Shown: positions 25,171 to 34,234 of the stretch, one piece after another
How the letters are laid out: the number at the start of each line of letters is the position of its first letter
Numbering within the stretch: position 1 is the stretch's first letter
DNA from: Leisingera sp. ANG-M1
Lineage (GTDB): Bacteria > Pseudomonadota > Alphaproteobacteria > Rhodobacterales > Rhodobacteraceae
Direction of reading: 5' to 3'
Assembly (NCBI RefSeq): GCF_000813745.1
Contig: NZ_JWLC01000013.1
Span: 1,498 to 65,497, forward strand
DNA length: 64,000 nucleotides
The notes under the pieces: model-generated
Seen by the model: the letters and a program-made list of their open reading frames with translations, nothing else
The model's database searches: none
Told to the model about the DNA's origin: nothing
Made by a program: the position numbers and the translations under genes

Positions 25171-26484
25171 ATGACCGATCTGACCCCGCGCGAAATCGTT
25201 TCCGAACTGGACCGCTTTATCATCGGCCAGAAGGAGGCCAAGCGTGCCGTGGCCGTGGCCCTGCGCAGCCGCTGGCGGCGCAAGCAGCTGGCAGACGACC
25301 TGCGCGACGAGGTCTATCCGAAGAACATCCTGATGATCGGCCCCACCGGTGTCGGCAAGACCGAGATCTCGCGCCGTCTCGCAAAGCTGGCGCGGGCGCC
25401 GTTCATCAAGATTGAGGCCACCAAGTTCACCGAGGTCGGATATGTCGGCCGCGACGTGGAACAGATCATCCGCGATCTGGTCGACAGCGCCATTGCCCAG
25501 ACCCGCGAGTACATGCGCGAGGAAGTGAAGGCCAACGCCCACAAGGCGGCCGAGGACCGTGTGGTCGAGGCCATCGCCGGCACCGACGCGCGCGACGCTA
25601 CCCGCGAAATGTTCCGCAAGAAGCTGAAGGCAGGCGAGCTGGACGACACCGTGATCGAGCTCGATGTGGCCGATACCTCAAACCCGATGGGCAATATGTT
25701 CGACATTCCCGGCCAGCCGGGCGGCGGCAATATGGGGATGCTGAACCTCGGCGATCTGTTCGGCAAAGCCATGGGCGGGCGCACCACCCGCAAGAAGATG
25801 ACCGTGGCCGAAAGCTATGAGGTGCTGATCGGCGAGGAGGCGGACAAGCTGCTGGATGATGAAACCGTCACCCGTACCGCGCTGGAATCGGTTGAGCAGA
25901 ACGGCATCGTGTTCCTGGATGAGATCGACAAGGTCTGCGCCCGGCAGGAGACCCGCGGCGGCGATGTCAGCCGCGAGGGCGTGCAGCGCGACCTGCTGCC
26001 GCTGATCGAAGGCACTACCGTCAGCACCAAGCACGGGCCAGTGAAAACCGACCACATCCTGTTTATTGCCTCGGGCGCCTTCCACATCGCCAAGCCCTCG
26101 GACCTTCTGCCTGAACTGCAGGGCCGCCTGCCGATCCGGGTGAACCTGCGGGCGCTGACCGAGGGCGATTTCGTGCGCATCCTGACCGAGACCGACAATG
26201 CGCTGACCCGCCAGTATACTGCGCTGATGGGCACTGAGGAGGTCGAGGTCACCTTCACCGAAGACGGTATCGCGGCGCTGGCCAAGATTGCGGCTGAGGT
26301 CAACCAGACCGTCGAAAACATCGGTGCGCGCCGGCTTTACACGGTGATGGAGCGGGTGTTTGAGGAGCTGTCCTTTACCGCGCCGGACCGCTCGGGCGAG
26401 GCGGTGACCGTCGATGCCAGCTTTGTCATGAAGCATCTGGGCGAGCTGGGCCGGTCCGCCGACGTCAGCCGTTACGTGCTGTAA
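25171..26484 (+). CDS. hslU: ATP-dependent protease ATPase subunit HslU (ClpY)
   Basis: AAA+ unfoldase that feeds substrates to HslV. The 437-residue protein starts [20 protein letters not shown] as in the family, with Walker [10 protein letters not shown] (57-65), the pore loop [11 protein letters not shown] around residue 91, the intermediate domain (about 110-240, containing [15 protein letters not shown]), Walker [14 protein letters not shown] around 247 and sensor residues in [13 protein letters not shown] near 385. Length and motifs are complete. It is transcribed alone, divergent from the DM13 gene, unlike the adjacent hslVU layout of many bacteria. Confidence 0.97.
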   Translation: MTDLTPREIVSELDRFIIGQKEAKRAVAVALRSRWRRKQLADDLRDEVYPKNILMIGPTGVGKTEISRRLAKLARAPFIKIEATKFTEVGYVGRDVEQIIRDLVDSAIAQTREYMREEVKANAHKAAEDRVVEAIAGTDARDATREMFRKKLKAGELDDTVIELDVADTSNPMGNMFDIPGQPGGGNMGMLNLGDLFGKAMGGRTTRKKMTVAESYEVLIGEEADKLLDDETVTRTALESVEQNGIVFLDEIDKVCARQETRGGDVSREGVQRDLLPLIEGTTVSTKHGPVKTDHILFIASGAFHIAKPSDLLPELQGRLPIRVNLRALTEGDFVRILTETDNALTRQYTALMGTEEVEVTFTEDGIAALAKIAAEVNQTVENIGARRLYTVMERVFEELSFTAPDRSGEAVTVDASFVMKHLGELGRSADVSRYVL

Positions 26485-26566
26485 ACCGCCGGAACCGGGC
26501 CGGGTCTCTGGACATTGGCGGCAGGTGCAGTAGCCTGCCGTCAATTGGTTTTGAGGGCAGATATCA

Positions 26567-27682
26567 ATGCTGGGCCTGCGCGCGGTTGCCGCTTTGTTAC
26601 TGATCGGACTGGGGGGATGTGCAGACCGGTCCTACAGCCCCACCGTGCCCGAAGCACTGGAAGTGGGCACCGCGAAGACCGTCTTTGCCGCCACCACCCG
26701 CGAACCGCTGCCTGACGGGACCTTTGGGTCGGAGCGGGCTGAGGACTTCAGCCTGCTGGAACTCACCGTGTCGATCCCGCCGGGGCATGCGGCCGGGGAC
26801 CTGAAGTTCGGCTATGGTGATCCCGACCCGTTGCGTGAGTTCACCATGGCCGGGCGCAAGACCTTTGCGTCAGAGGCTGATTTCACGGCCCGCCTGCAGC
26901 AGGAACTGAGCAAATTTCCCAGCAAACAGCGGGAAGTGACGCTGTTTGTGCATGGGTTCAACTCCACCCAGGCCGAGACCGCCTTCCGGGCCGCACAGCT
27001 GAGCCATGATATCGAAATCCCCGGCGCGACGGTTGTTTATTCCTGGCCCAGCAAGGGTAAGCCGCTGGGCTATGCCTATGACGGCGACAGCGTGCTGTTT
27101 GCCCGCGATGGTCTGGAGCGGCTGCTGCGGCACTTGCGGGCCTCGGGCGTCGACCGGATCGTGATCGTGGCGCATTCCATGGGCGGGCTGCTGACGATGG
27201 AAACCCTGCGGCAGATCGAGATTCAAACCCCAGGCTGGGCGGCCAGGAACCTGGGCGGGGTGGTGCTGATGTCACCGGATCTGGATGTCGATGTCTTCAA
27301 AACGCAAATGCGCCGGTTTGAAAAAGTGCCGGAGCCCTTCCTGATCTTCGTCTCCCGCAAGGACAATATCCTGACTTTGTCGCAGCGCCTGCGCGGGCTG
27401 GACGGGCGCGAGCGGCTGGGCAATCTCGACAACATCGAAGAGGTGAAGGAATTCCCGGTCGGCATTATCGACACCACCGAGTTTGCCGAGGAAGCTGGCT
27501 CGCAGCATTTTGTCGCCGCAACTTCGCCGGCGCTGCTGGCCCTGCTGAACGGTGCGCAGGAGACCACCGAAACGTTCAAACGCGAGAGCGTGCCTATAGG
27601 GCGGATCCTGCCGGGGCAGATTGTCATCCGGGATAACGCGACCCAAGTCTCGTTAAGTGCACCGCTCAGCAGCGACAAGTAG
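26567..27682 (+). CDS. Alpha/beta hydrolase lipoprotein (DUF900-like)
   Basis: 371 residues. The N-terminal signal ends in the lipobox LGGC (Cys18), so the protein is probably lipid-anchored in the envelope. The hydrolase core has the oxyanion segment VTLFVHGFNSTQAETAFRAA, a strand GATVVYSWPSKGK, the nucleophile elbow IVAHSMGGLLTMETL, and MSPDLDVDVF, which resembles the DUF900 family of predicted serine hydrolases. The substrate is unknown; esterase or lipase activity is an inference from the fold. It follows hslU by 82 bases and is convergent with smr, leaving a 15-base gap. Confidence 0.85.
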   Translation: MLGLRAVAALLLIGLGGCADRSYSPTVPEALEVGTAKTVFAATTREPLPDGTFGSERAEDFSLLELTVSIPPGHAAGDLKFGYGDPDPLREFTMAGRKTFASEADFTARLQQELSKFPSKQREVTLFVHGFNSTQAETAFRAAQLSHDIEIPGATVVYSWPSKGKPLGYAYDGDSVLFARDGLERLLRHLRASGVDRIVIVAHSMGGLLTMETLRQIEIQTPGWAARNLGGVVLMSPDLDVDVFKTQMRRFEKVPEPFLIFVSRKDNILTLSQRLRGLDGRERLGNLDNIEEVKEFPVGIIDTTEFAEEAGSQHFVAATSPALLALLNGAQETTETFKRESVPIGRILPGQIVIRDNATQVSLSAPLSSDK

Positions 27683-27697
27683 CACAGGCAGCGAGGT

Positions 27698-28285
27698 TCA
27701 GCGGGCGCGGCGCAGATACACGTAGTACGCGCCTTCTCCGCCGTGACTGATATGGGCGGGCGTCACTTGCAGCACCGCCTGGGCTAAGGGCGGCAGCGCC
27801 AGCCATTGCGGCACCTTGTGGCGCAGCACCCCGCGCGGCACCGGAATCGGACCCGGCTCATCCCGGTGCTTGCCCTTGCCAGTGACCACCAGCACCAGCC
27901 GCTTGCCCGAGGCCTGGGCAGACAGAATGAAGCGGGTCAGGGCAGGGTGGGCCCCATCGATGCGCATGCCGTGCAGGTCCAGCTTGCCCTCGGGCCGGAT
28001 CTTGCCGCGCTTCATGCGGCGGAAGGACTTCTCGTCCATCTTCACCGGATCGCTGGCCAGGCTGCGGGCGATCGAGGGCTTGAGGTCGTGTTTCACCGGT
28101 TTTGGCTTGGCGCGGCTGCCGAGTTCAAACGGGTCGAGCCGCGGCTCCGGATGTTTGACCGGTTTCGGCTTGGGTTTCGGCGGATAGGGCGGCGTGGAGT
28201 GAGAGCCGGGCGACAGGCGCTCAGTCTGCTTGACGACCTTCTGCCAGAGGTCGATCTCGTCTTCCGTCAATTTCCGCCGTGTCAT
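27698..28285 (-). CDS. Smr domain protein
   Basis: 195 residues. A low-complexity, Lys/Pro-rich N-terminal half (PYPPKPKPKPVKHPEPRLD) leads to a C-terminal Smr domain (about 95-190) with the LDLHGMRIDGAHPALTRFI and LVLVVTGKGKH signatures. Smr domains are nicking endonuclease-like folds found at the C-terminus of MutS2; stand-alone bacterial copies have unclear targets, possibly RNA (ribosome rescue, SmrB-like) or DNA. The gene starts directly after mltA ends, with no gap, forming the operon tim44-like/mltA/smr common to this group. Confidence 0.88.
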   Translation of the reverse strand: MTRRKLTEDEIDLWQKVVKQTERLSPGSHSTPPYPPKPKPKPVKHPEPRLDPFELGSRAKPKPVKHDLKPSIARSLASDPVKMDEKSFRRMKRGKIRPEGKLDLHGMRIDGAHPALTRFILSAQASGKRLVLVVTGKGKHRDEPGPIPVPRGVLRHKVPQWLALPPLAQAVLQVTPAHISHGGEGAYYVYLRRAR

Positions 28286-29338
28286 TCAAAGGTCTTCCGG
28301 CAACATTGCATAGGCCCGCTGGATCGGCAGCAGCACCACCATCCGCCCGGGGTCTTTCATTGTGCCGGCCGTTTGTCCAGCCTCGTCGCCGGTGCCGACA
28401 AAGATATCAGCCCGCTGTGCACCCTTGATGGCGGATCCGGTATCCTGCGCCACCATCAGCCGGCGCAGCGGCATATGGCCGTCCTTTTCCACCCAGACCG
28501 GCGCGCCCAGCGGGGTATAGGCGGGATCGGCGGCAATGGTGCGCATCGGCGTGACCGAGCGGTTCATGGCACCCAGAGGACCCTTGGAGGCAGCGACTTT
28601 GCGCACCTCGCGGAAAAAGACGTAGGAGGGATTGTGAAACAGCAGCTCCTTGCCGTCCACCGGGTTGCGGCGCACCCAGGACTTGATCACCTGGGCGCTG
28701 ACCTGATGGGCGTTGTAGACACCGCGGCGGACCAGTTCGCGGCCGATGGATTTGTATTCGTGCCCGTTGGCACCGCCATAGCCAACCCGGATCATCGAGC
28801 CGTCCGGCAGGCGGATCCGGCCGGAGCCCTGGATTTGCAGAAAGAACAGCTCGACCGGGTCGTCGACCCAGGCAATCTCCAGCCCGCGGCGCTCCATCAC
28901 GCCGCTGGTCAAAATGTCCCGGCGCGGCAGCCACAGATTGGTTTGGCGCGCCTCAGGCGGCATCTTGTAGACCGGATAGCGATAACGGCCAGATGGGTAG
29001 CGGGAGCCGTTCAGCTCAGGCTCAAAGTAACCTGTGAAGAGGGCGGCATTGCCGTCCTCGATCAGCACCGGGCGGAAGAAGAGTTCAAAAAAGGCCCGGG
29101 CGCCTTCCGGTGCCTGGGAATGCGCGGCCTTGCAGAGGGCCGCCCAATCGGGGTCCTTGAGGTCGCGGCAGGTTTCCAGAAAAACTGACAGCGCCGCGGC
29201 GTGGTCGTCCTCGGCCCAGCCCTGCAGGTCGGAAAACTCCAGCATGCTGGAGACGGTCTCGGATTGCGCCCCGGAGGCGGTCATTGCGGCACCTGCAAAT
29301 GCAGCTGCCGCCAGTGCCCCCCGAAGCGCGGCAATCAT
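28286..29338 (-). CDS. mltA: Membrane-bound lytic murein transglycosylase A
   Basis: Cleaves peptidoglycan glycan strands to 1,6-anhydromuropeptides in the periplasm. 350 residues with a signal peptide ending around ASGA (24) but no lipobox, so unlike E. coli MltA it is probably soluble. The family blocks are FTGYFEPELNGSR, ILTSGVMERRGLEIAWVDDP, FLQIQGSGRIRL and, in the C-terminal 3D domain, LMVAQDTGSAIKGAQRADI, which carries the catalytic aspartate. It overlaps the upstream Tim44-like gene by four bases and abuts smr. With AmgK-MurU elsewhere in the window it suggests active wall turnover and recycling. Confidence 0.94.
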   Translation of the reverse strand: MIAALRGALAAAAFAGAAMTASGAQSETVSSMLEFSDLQGWAEDDHAAALSVFLETCRDLKDPDWAALCKAAHSQAPEGARAFFELFFRPVLIEDGNAALFTGYFEPELNGSRYPSGRYRYPVYKMPPEARQTNLWLPRRDILTSGVMERRGLEIAWVDDPVELFFLQIQGSGRIRLPDGSMIRVGYGGANGHEYKSIGRELVRRGVYNAHQVSAQVIKSWVRRNPVDGKELLFHNPSYVFFREVRKVAASKGPLGAMNRSVTPMRTIAADPAYTPLGAPVWVEKDGHMPLRRLMVAQDTGSAIKGAQRADIFVGTGDEAGQTAGTMKDPGRMVVLLPIQRAYAMLPEDL

Positions 29339-29991
29339 GCGTCCGTCGCGACCAGCTGCCAGTTGGGGTCGTCCGCGCCCATGTTGCGGGCAAAGACCCA
29401 GGTGTCCTTCTGGCGTTTCACTGCCTTCGGGTCACCTTCGACAATGTCGCCGCCGCGGTCGCGGACAACCGAAGTCATCTCACCCACAAAGCGCATAGTG
29501 ATCTCGGCACGGCCGGACTGCGCGTCGAACTGCGCATCGGCCACGGTGGTTTCGCGCACGCCGATGAACTCGGCCTCGATCTTCAGACCCTGATCCTCGC
29601 GCTGTGCGACGGCATCGACAAAGCTGTCGAACACATCTTCTGCCAGGAAGGGCTGGATGTCGTCCAGGTTGCCATGCTCAAAGCCCATCAGGATCATTTC
29701 ATAGGCGCCACGGGCGCCCTGAACAAATTCCTGCACCTGGAACGACGGCTCTGCCCGTTTCATCTCAGCCAGTGCCCGCGCCTGCGGGCTGTCATCGGCG
29801 ACATAGTCGGTGATGTCCCGGTCCGGCCCGCCTTCGATCACTTCCAGATCGGGACGGCGGCCGCGCGCTTCGGATTGCGGCAACGGCGGCTTTTCAAAGC
29901 CTTCGCGTGTTCCGAGCACGCTTTTCAAGCGCAGGATCAGAAACACAGCAATACCGGCCAAAACCAAAAGCTGAATCACAGGCGACTCCAT
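29335..29991 (-). CDS. Tim44-like domain protein (TimA type)
   Basis: 218 residues with an N-terminal transmembrane helix (VIQLLVLAGIAVFLILRL, about 5-22), a charged linker, and a C-terminal Tim44-like domain (about 85-215: FVQGARGAYEMILMGFEHGN, FVGEMTSVVRD, DTWVFARNMGADDPNWQLVAT). Tim44-like proteins of alphaproteobacteria (TimA) are membrane proteins related to the mitochondrial import motor subunit; the bacterial role is not settled. The gene overlaps mltA by four bases and is divergent from fxsA-secB, so protein-export genes flank it on both sides. Confidence 0.88.
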   Translation of the reverse strand: MESPVIQLLVLAGIAVFLILRLKSVLGTREGFEKPPLPQSEARGRRPDLEVIEGGPDRDITDYVADDSPQARALAEMKRAEPSFQVQEFVQGARGAYEMILMGFEHGNLDDIQPFLAEDVFDSFVDAVAQREDQGLKIEAEFIGVRETTVADAQFDAQSGRAEITMRFVGEMTSVVRDRGGDIVEGDPKAVKRQKDTWVFARNMGADDPNWQLVATDA

Positions 29992-30106
29992 GGATACCTC
30001 ATGCTAGGCGTTCGTGCTTGGTTTGAAACCAAAGCGGTCAAGTCTTATGTAGGTGACGGGCGGGGGCAAGTCTACCGCTGCAGCGTATGATCTCAAGGAA
30101 ACCCTA

Positions 30107-30607
30107 ATGTATCTTTTCCTGGCCTTCCTGATGGTTCCCATCATTGAAATCGCTTTGTTTATTCAGGTGGGGGGCGCCATCGGTCTGTGGCCGACCCTGG
30201 CCATCGTGGTGCTGACCGCGGTGATCGGCACCTGGCTGGTGAAAACCCAAGGTAGGATGGCAATGGGGCAGCTGCGGTCCTCGTTTCAGCAATTGAACGA
30301 TCCGGCAGAACCCTTGGCGCATGGGGCTATGATCCTGTTTGCAGGCGCTTTGCTGCTGACGCCTGGTTTCTTTACCGACGCCTTCGGCTTTGCGCTGCTG
30401 ATGCCGCCGGTGCGGCTGGCGGTGTACCGCTACCTGCGCGCCCGTGTCACAGTGGCGCAGTTCCAGATGGGGCCGGGCAGCATGCAGGGGCGCCACTACC
30501 CAGGAACCGCGGGCCGGCCCGATGACATCATCGACGGCGATTACGAAGATGTGACCCCGGGGAAGCGCCCTGAGGGCCCGTCGGGCTGGGTTGACGGCCC
30601 CCGTTGA
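30107..30607 (+). CDS. fxsA: FxsA family membrane protein
   Basis: 166 residues with three to four hydrophobic segments: YLFLAFLMVPIIEIALFI (2-19), LWPTLAIVVLTAVIGTWLV (29-47) and, later, ILFAGALLLTPGFFTDAFGF. These, including the LLTPGFFTDAFGFALL loop, are the FxsA hallmark. In E. coli FxsA is the suppressor of F exclusion of phage T7 when overproduced; its natural function is unknown. The start ATG 30107 is set by AGGA eight bases upstream. It ends 57 bases before secB and is probably co-transcribed. Confidence 0.9.
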   Translation: MYLFLAFLMVPIIEIALFIQVGGAIGLWPTLAIVVLTAVIGTWLVKTQGRMAMGQLRSSFQQLNDPAEPLAHGAMILFAGALLLTPGFFTDAFGFALLMPPVRLAVYRYLRARVTVAQFQMGPGSMQGRHYPGTAGRPDDIIDGDYEDVTPGKRPEGPSGWVDGPR

Positions 30608-30663
30608 GATACCCGGATCAAGCTGTTAAGCACGGTCCAAAGCATTTTTTCAGGAGTATCTCC

Positions 30664-31152
30664 ATGGCCGAAAACGGCGAAGCCCAGCAGCAGCCCCAGG
30701 TTCAGATGAACATTCTGGGCCAGTTCATCCGCGACATGTCGTTTGAAAACGTGATGGCGCAGAAAGGCACCGGCGGCGACGTGCAGCCCGACGTCAGTGT
30801 GCAGGTGAACCTGGATGCGAAAAAGCGTTCGGCCGAGAACCAGTATGAGGTTGTCACCAAGCTGACCGTCGAGTCCAAGAACAAGGAAGGCGGCAACGTC
30901 CTGTTTGTGCTGGAGCTGGAATATGTCGGCGTGTTCAACATCGCCGGCGTGCCGGAAGACCAGCTGCACCCGTTCCTGCTGATCGAGTGCCCGCGCCAGA
31001 CCTTCCCGTTCCTGCGCCGCATCGTGTCGGACATCACCCGCGACGGCGGCTTCCCGCCGCTGAACCTGGACAATATCGATTTCGTCGCGATCTACCGCAA
31101 CGAACTGGCCCGCCGCCAGCAAGAGGCCGCTGCGGCTGCGCCGACCCAGTAA
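30664..31152 (+). CDS. secB: Protein-export chaperone SecB
   Basis: Cytosolic tetrameric chaperone that keeps secretory proteins unfolded and hands them to SecA. 162 residues with NILGQFIRDMSFENVMAQK at the start, LVVELELEYVGVF-type core (here LFVLELEYVGVFNI), and the family-specific PFLLIECPRQTFPFLRRIV and GGFPPLNLDNIDFVAIY. ATG 30664 follows AGGAG at seven bases, so the longer upstream frame is not used. It is preceded by fxsA and followed by a strong terminator shared with convergent dnaQ. Confidence 0.96.
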   Translation: MAENGEAQQQPQVQMNILGQFIRDMSFENVMAQKGTGGDVQPDVSVQVNLDAKKRSAENQYEVVTKLTVESKNKEGGNVLFVLELEYVGVFNIAGVPEDQLHPFLLIECPRQTFPFLRRIVSDITRDGGFPPLNLDNIDFVAIYRNELARRQQEAAAAAPTQ

Positions 31153-31173
31153 GGATTCAGAGTTTTGAAACAG

Positions 31174-31208
31174 AAAACGCCGCTGATATTCAGCGGCGTT
31201 TTTCTTTT
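31174..31208. terminator. Terminator between secB and dnaQ
   Basis: A 13-base perfect stem, AAAACGCCGCTGA (31174-31186) with TCAGCGGCGTTTT (31190-31202), tight three-base loop, then a T-rich tail. Symmetric A and T flanks suit both convergent genes. Confidence 0.9.
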
Positions 31209-31252
31209 TCCCGGCCGGCTTGGGTGAACCTGCGTGGGCCACGCTGCGTAGG

Positions 31253-31978
31253 TCAGGACGCCTTCCACAGGGCGTCATCGCCCATCTTGGCCACAAAGGC
31301 CTCGTGCGCGGCCTGTTCCTCGGCTGTGATCCGCGAGGGCAGGGGCGTTTGCCGCTGGGCAGGGCGCCAGTCGTCTTCCACATGAACCGAGCTGGAGGAG
31401 GCCTGCGTTGACAGGCCGAAATCCGGCTGCCGGCCGCCGATCAGCTCCAGATAGACATCGGCCAGGATCTCGGAGTCGAGCAGCGCCCCATGCAGGGTCC
31501 GGTTGGAGTTGTCGATGTTGAAGCGGCGGCACAGCGCATCCAGCGTCGCCGGCGAGCCCGGGAACCGCTGGCGGGCCATGGCCAGCGTATCAATGGCCTG
31601 ATCCATCGGCAATTTCGGCAGCCCCATCCAGCCAAGTTCGGCGTTCAGGAACTTCATATCAAAGCTGGCGTTGTGAATGACCAGCTTGGAGTCCTGCACG
31701 AAGTCCAGAAATTTCTGACCAATCTTGGCAAACACCGGCTTGTCCCGCAGGGTCACGGCACCAGGTTCGGGTTTCTGCGGCGGCTCCAGCAGATCCGGGC
31801 CGATACCGTGCACCGAGAATGCCTCGGCCGGCATCGAGCGCTCCGGGTTCATGTATTCGTGGAACGTCTTGCCGGTGGGCATGTGGTTGTAGAGCTCCAC
31901 CGCGCCGATCTCGACAATCCGGTCGCCGGAGAAGGGATCAAAGCCGGTGGTTTCGGTATCAAGAACGATTTCACGCAT
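31253..31978 (-). CDS. dnaQ: DNA polymerase III epsilon subunit (3'-5' proofreading exonuclease)
   Basis: Proofreading subunit of the replicative polymerase. 241 residues with Exo I VLDTETTGFDP (Asp7 and Glu9), Exo II HNASFDMKFLNAEL and Exo III HGALLDSEILADVYLEL, so all DEDDh residues are present. The C-terminal tail after about 190 is the flexible linker that binds the alpha subunit. It is the last gene of the operon maf-aroE-coaE-dnaQ and overlaps coaE by eight bases. Location next to the origin candidate is typical of Rhodobacterales. Confidence 0.96.
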   Translation of the reverse strand: MREIVLDTETTGFDPFSGDRIVEIGAVELYNHMPTGKTFHEYMNPERSMPAEAFSVHGIGPDLLEPPQKPEPGAVTLRDKPVFAKIGQKFLDFVQDSKLVIHNASFDMKFLNAELGWMGLPKLPMDQAIDTLAMARQRFPGSPATLDALCRRFNIDNSNRTLHGALLDSEILADVYLELIGGRQPDFGLSTQASSSSVHVEDDWRPAQRQTPLPSRITAEEQAAHEAFVAKMGDDALWKAS

Positions 31979-32564
31979 GGGCCAGTTTGCTCCTGATATC
32001 TGCGAGGATCTCTGCCACCTGCGCCTCGGCGTGTTCCAAAGTGTCCGTTTCGATCACGTAATCGGCGCGGGCGCGCTTGTCCTCAATCGGCATCTGCTTT
32101 TGCAGGATGTGCCGGAACTGCTCAACCGTCATCGTGCCGCGGGCCAGAACCCGCTGCTGCTGGGTTTCGGCATCGACGCTCACACAGGCCACTGCGTCCA
32201 TTTCGGCATTGCCGCCGGTTTCAAACAGCAGCGGGATGTCAAAGACCAGGACATCGCTTTGCGCCTTCGCCCGGAAGGCGGCCCGGTCCTGCGCAACCAA
32301 GGGATGCACGATGGCTTCGATGCGTTTTAATGCGTCCGGGTCAGCGCCAATGATCTGTTTCAAGACGGCCCGGCTGACTTCGCCATCCTCGATGGCCCCG
32401 GGGAAGGCGGCCTGCATCGGCCCGACTGCCGCTCCGCCCTTGCCGTACAGCCGGTGCACCGCCGCATCGGCATCCCACACCGCGCAGCCCTGGGCCGCGA
32501 ACAGTTTGGCGGTGGTGCTTTTGCCCATGCCGATGGAGCCGGTAAGGCCGAGGCTGAAACTCAT
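31971..32564 (-). CDS. coaE: Dephospho-CoA kinase
   Basis: Last step of coenzyme A synthesis: ATP-dependent phosphorylation of the 3'-hydroxyl of dephospho-CoA. 197 residues with Walker A GLTGSIGMGKSTTAKL near the N-terminus, WDADAAVHRLYGKGG, IVHPLVAQDRAAF and the lid-region VLARGTMTVEQFRHILQKQMP. Overlaps aroE by four bases and dnaQ by eight within one operon. Confidence 0.95.
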   Translation of the reverse strand: MSFSLGLTGSIGMGKSTTAKLFAAQGCAVWDADAAVHRLYGKGGAAVGPMQAAFPGAIEDGEVSRAVLKQIIGADPDALKRIEAIVHPLVAQDRAAFRAKAQSDVLVFDIPLLFETGGNAEMDAVACVSVDAETQQQRVLARGTMTVEQFRHILQKQMPIEDKRARADYVIETDTLEHAEAQVAEILADIRSKLAHA

Positions 32565-33394
32565 CTGAGCGCCGCCGCGCGGGTGGCTGCATCCACGTCG
32601 GGGCGGTGGCCGAACCAGCGCTCGAAACCCGGAACCGCCTGATGCAGCAGCATGCCGAGCCCATCGACCACCGTGCAGCCGGCCTCCTCGGCTGTTTGCA
32701 GCAGGTCGGTTTTCAGCGGCGCATAGATCAGATCTGTCACCACGGCATTGCGCTGCAGCCCGTCCAGCGGCACCCGCAGGCGCGGCTTGCCGACCATGCC
32801 CAGCGAGGTGGTGTTCACGATCAGCGCACCTTCTTCAATAATATTGCCGGCCTGGACCCAATCAGACACTTTCACCTGGCTGCCAAAATCGCTCTGCAGC
32901 TGCTCGGCGCGGTCGCGGGTGCGGTTGGTCAGCAGGATCTCGGGCACGCCGGCCTCCAGCAGCGAGGCCACCACCGCGCGGCAGGCGCCGCCGGCGCCCA
33001 GCACCACGGCCGGCCCGGACTGCGGTTCCCACAGCGGCGCGCCCTGATGCAGGTTGGTAATAAAACCATAGCCGTCTGTGTTGTCGGCCATGATGGTGCC
33101 GTCCTTGCGGAAGATCAGCGTATTGGCCGCACCAATCAGCTTGGCCCGGTCGGTGACCTTGTCAGCAATCTCCATCACCGCTTCCTTGTGCGGGATGGTC
33201 ACGTTGGCGCCGACAAACCCCATCTTCGGCATCATCCGGATAGTGTCCGCCAGATCTTCGGGCTCCACATGCATCGGCACATAATGGCCGGCGATCCCAT
33301 GGGTGTTCAGCCAGTGACGGTGCAGCTGCGGAGATTTGGAATGTGCAACCGGACAGCCGATAACGCCGGCGAGCGGGATTTTTGCTTCTGTCAT
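32561..33394 (-). CDS. aroE: Shikimate dehydrogenase
   Basis: NADPH-dependent reduction of 3-dehydroshikimate in aromatic amino acid synthesis. 277 residues with the substrate site GCPVAHSKSPQLHRHW (13-28), NVTIPHKEAVM carrying the catalytic lysine (about residue 70), DNTDGYGF with the catalytic Asp (about 106), and the NADP loop VLGAGGACRAVVASLL (about 130). QAVPGFERWFG closes the C-terminus. Overlaps maf and coaE by four bases each. Confidence 0.96.
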   Translation of the reverse strand: MTEAKIPLAGVIGCPVAHSKSPQLHRHWLNTHGIAGHYVPMHVEPEDLADTIRMMPKMGFVGANVTIPHKEAVMEIADKVTDRAKLIGAANTLIFRKDGTIMADNTDGYGFITNLHQGAPLWEPQSGPAVVLGAGGACRAVVASLLEAGVPEILLTNRTRDRAEQLQSDFGSQVKVSDWVQAGNIIEEGALIVNTTSLGMVGKPRLRVPLDGLQRNAVVTDLIYAPLKTDLLQTAEEAGCTVVDGLGMLLHQAVPGFERWFGHRPDVDAATRAAALR

Positions 33395-33990
33395 TGCTCG
33401 ATTACCCCTTGCAGGCCTAAGTAACTGATAAGCTCCATCAGCGGCAATCCCAAGACATTAAAGTAGCTTCCGTCAATGGAGGCAAAGAGGCGCACGCCTT
33501 CCTCCTCCAGTTTATAAGCTCCCACCGCGTGGCGGATGCTGTCCCAGTTGCGGGACACATAGTCCTGCAGATAAGCATCCGAGCATTTCCGCATCACCAG
33601 CCGGACCTGCCCCACATGGCGCCAGATCGGTTCGCCATCGCGGTAGATCACCGCGGCCGACAGCAGCATATGCCGCTTGCCGCACATTTCCTTGAGCTGC
33701 GCCAGCGCAACCTCTTCGCTGGTTGGCTTGGAAAGTAGTTTCCCTTCGAAATCAAGCACCTGATCACAGCCTAGCACCAGTTTGCCCGGATGTTTGCCGC
33801 TGATCTTGCGTGCCTTGGCCTCAGCCAGCGCATCGGCGATGTCGCGCGGCGGCGCCTGTTCAGCCAGCAGCGCGGCCTTGATCGCCTCTTCATCCAGCCG
33901 CGGCACGTCGGTTTCAAATTCTATGCATGCCTGGCGCAGAAGATGCGCCCGGATTTCGGAACCGGAAGCCAGCACTATGTGGGCAGTCAT
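33391..33990 (-). CDS. maf: Maf family nucleoside triphosphate pyrophosphatase
   Basis: Hydrolyses non-canonical or selected nucleoside triphosphates, a house-cleaning enzyme also linked to septum formation. 199 residues with the Maf opening IVLASGSEIRAHLLRQA, an acidic RLDEEAIKAALL loop, KLVLGCDQVLDFEGKLLSKP with the conserved aspartate, and the C-terminal GSYFNVLGLPLMELISYLG. The motif at the start is SGSEIR rather than the textbook SxSPRR, so it belongs to the subgroup with a diverged phosphate loop. It is the first gene of maf-aroE-coaE-dnaQ and its ATG sits at the edge of the origin candidate. Confidence 0.93.
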   Translation of the reverse strand: MTAHIVLASGSEIRAHLLRQACIEFETDVPRLDEEAIKAALLAEQAPPRDIADALAEAKARKISGKHPGKLVLGCDQVLDFEGKLLSKPTSEEVALAQLKEMCGKRHMLLSAAVIYRDGEPIWRHVGQVRLVMRKCSDAYLQDYVSRNWDSIRHAVGAYKLEEEGVRLFASIDGSYFNVLGLPLMELISYLGLQGVIEQ

Positions 33991-34200
33991 GTGGAAAACC
34001 CCGTGGGAAAGACGCAGATTGTTTCAGGACGTTTTGTATGGTTTTCCACGCTCAAGTAAAGACTACAGGGGTTGACGCAAATCTCAGGATTCAGCCGGCT
34101 GAGTCGTCCTTTGTGAGTCAGGATAACTTTGAATCCGTGGATATGCCGGCTCTCCCCGGATCATCCCTGCCTTATCCCCAAGTACGGATAGGTAAACACA

Positions 34201-34234
34201 TTCTTAACGCACCTTATTTCTAAGGCGTTAAGAA
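34201..34234. repeat. Inverted repeat within the origin candidate
   Basis: TTCTTAACGC (34201-34210) and GCGTTAAGAA (34225-34234) are perfect complements, and inside them CCTTA/TAAGG (34212-34216, 34221-34225) pair again. The TTAAC arms recall CtrA half-sites but the spacing is not the canonical seven bases. Confidence 0.6.
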
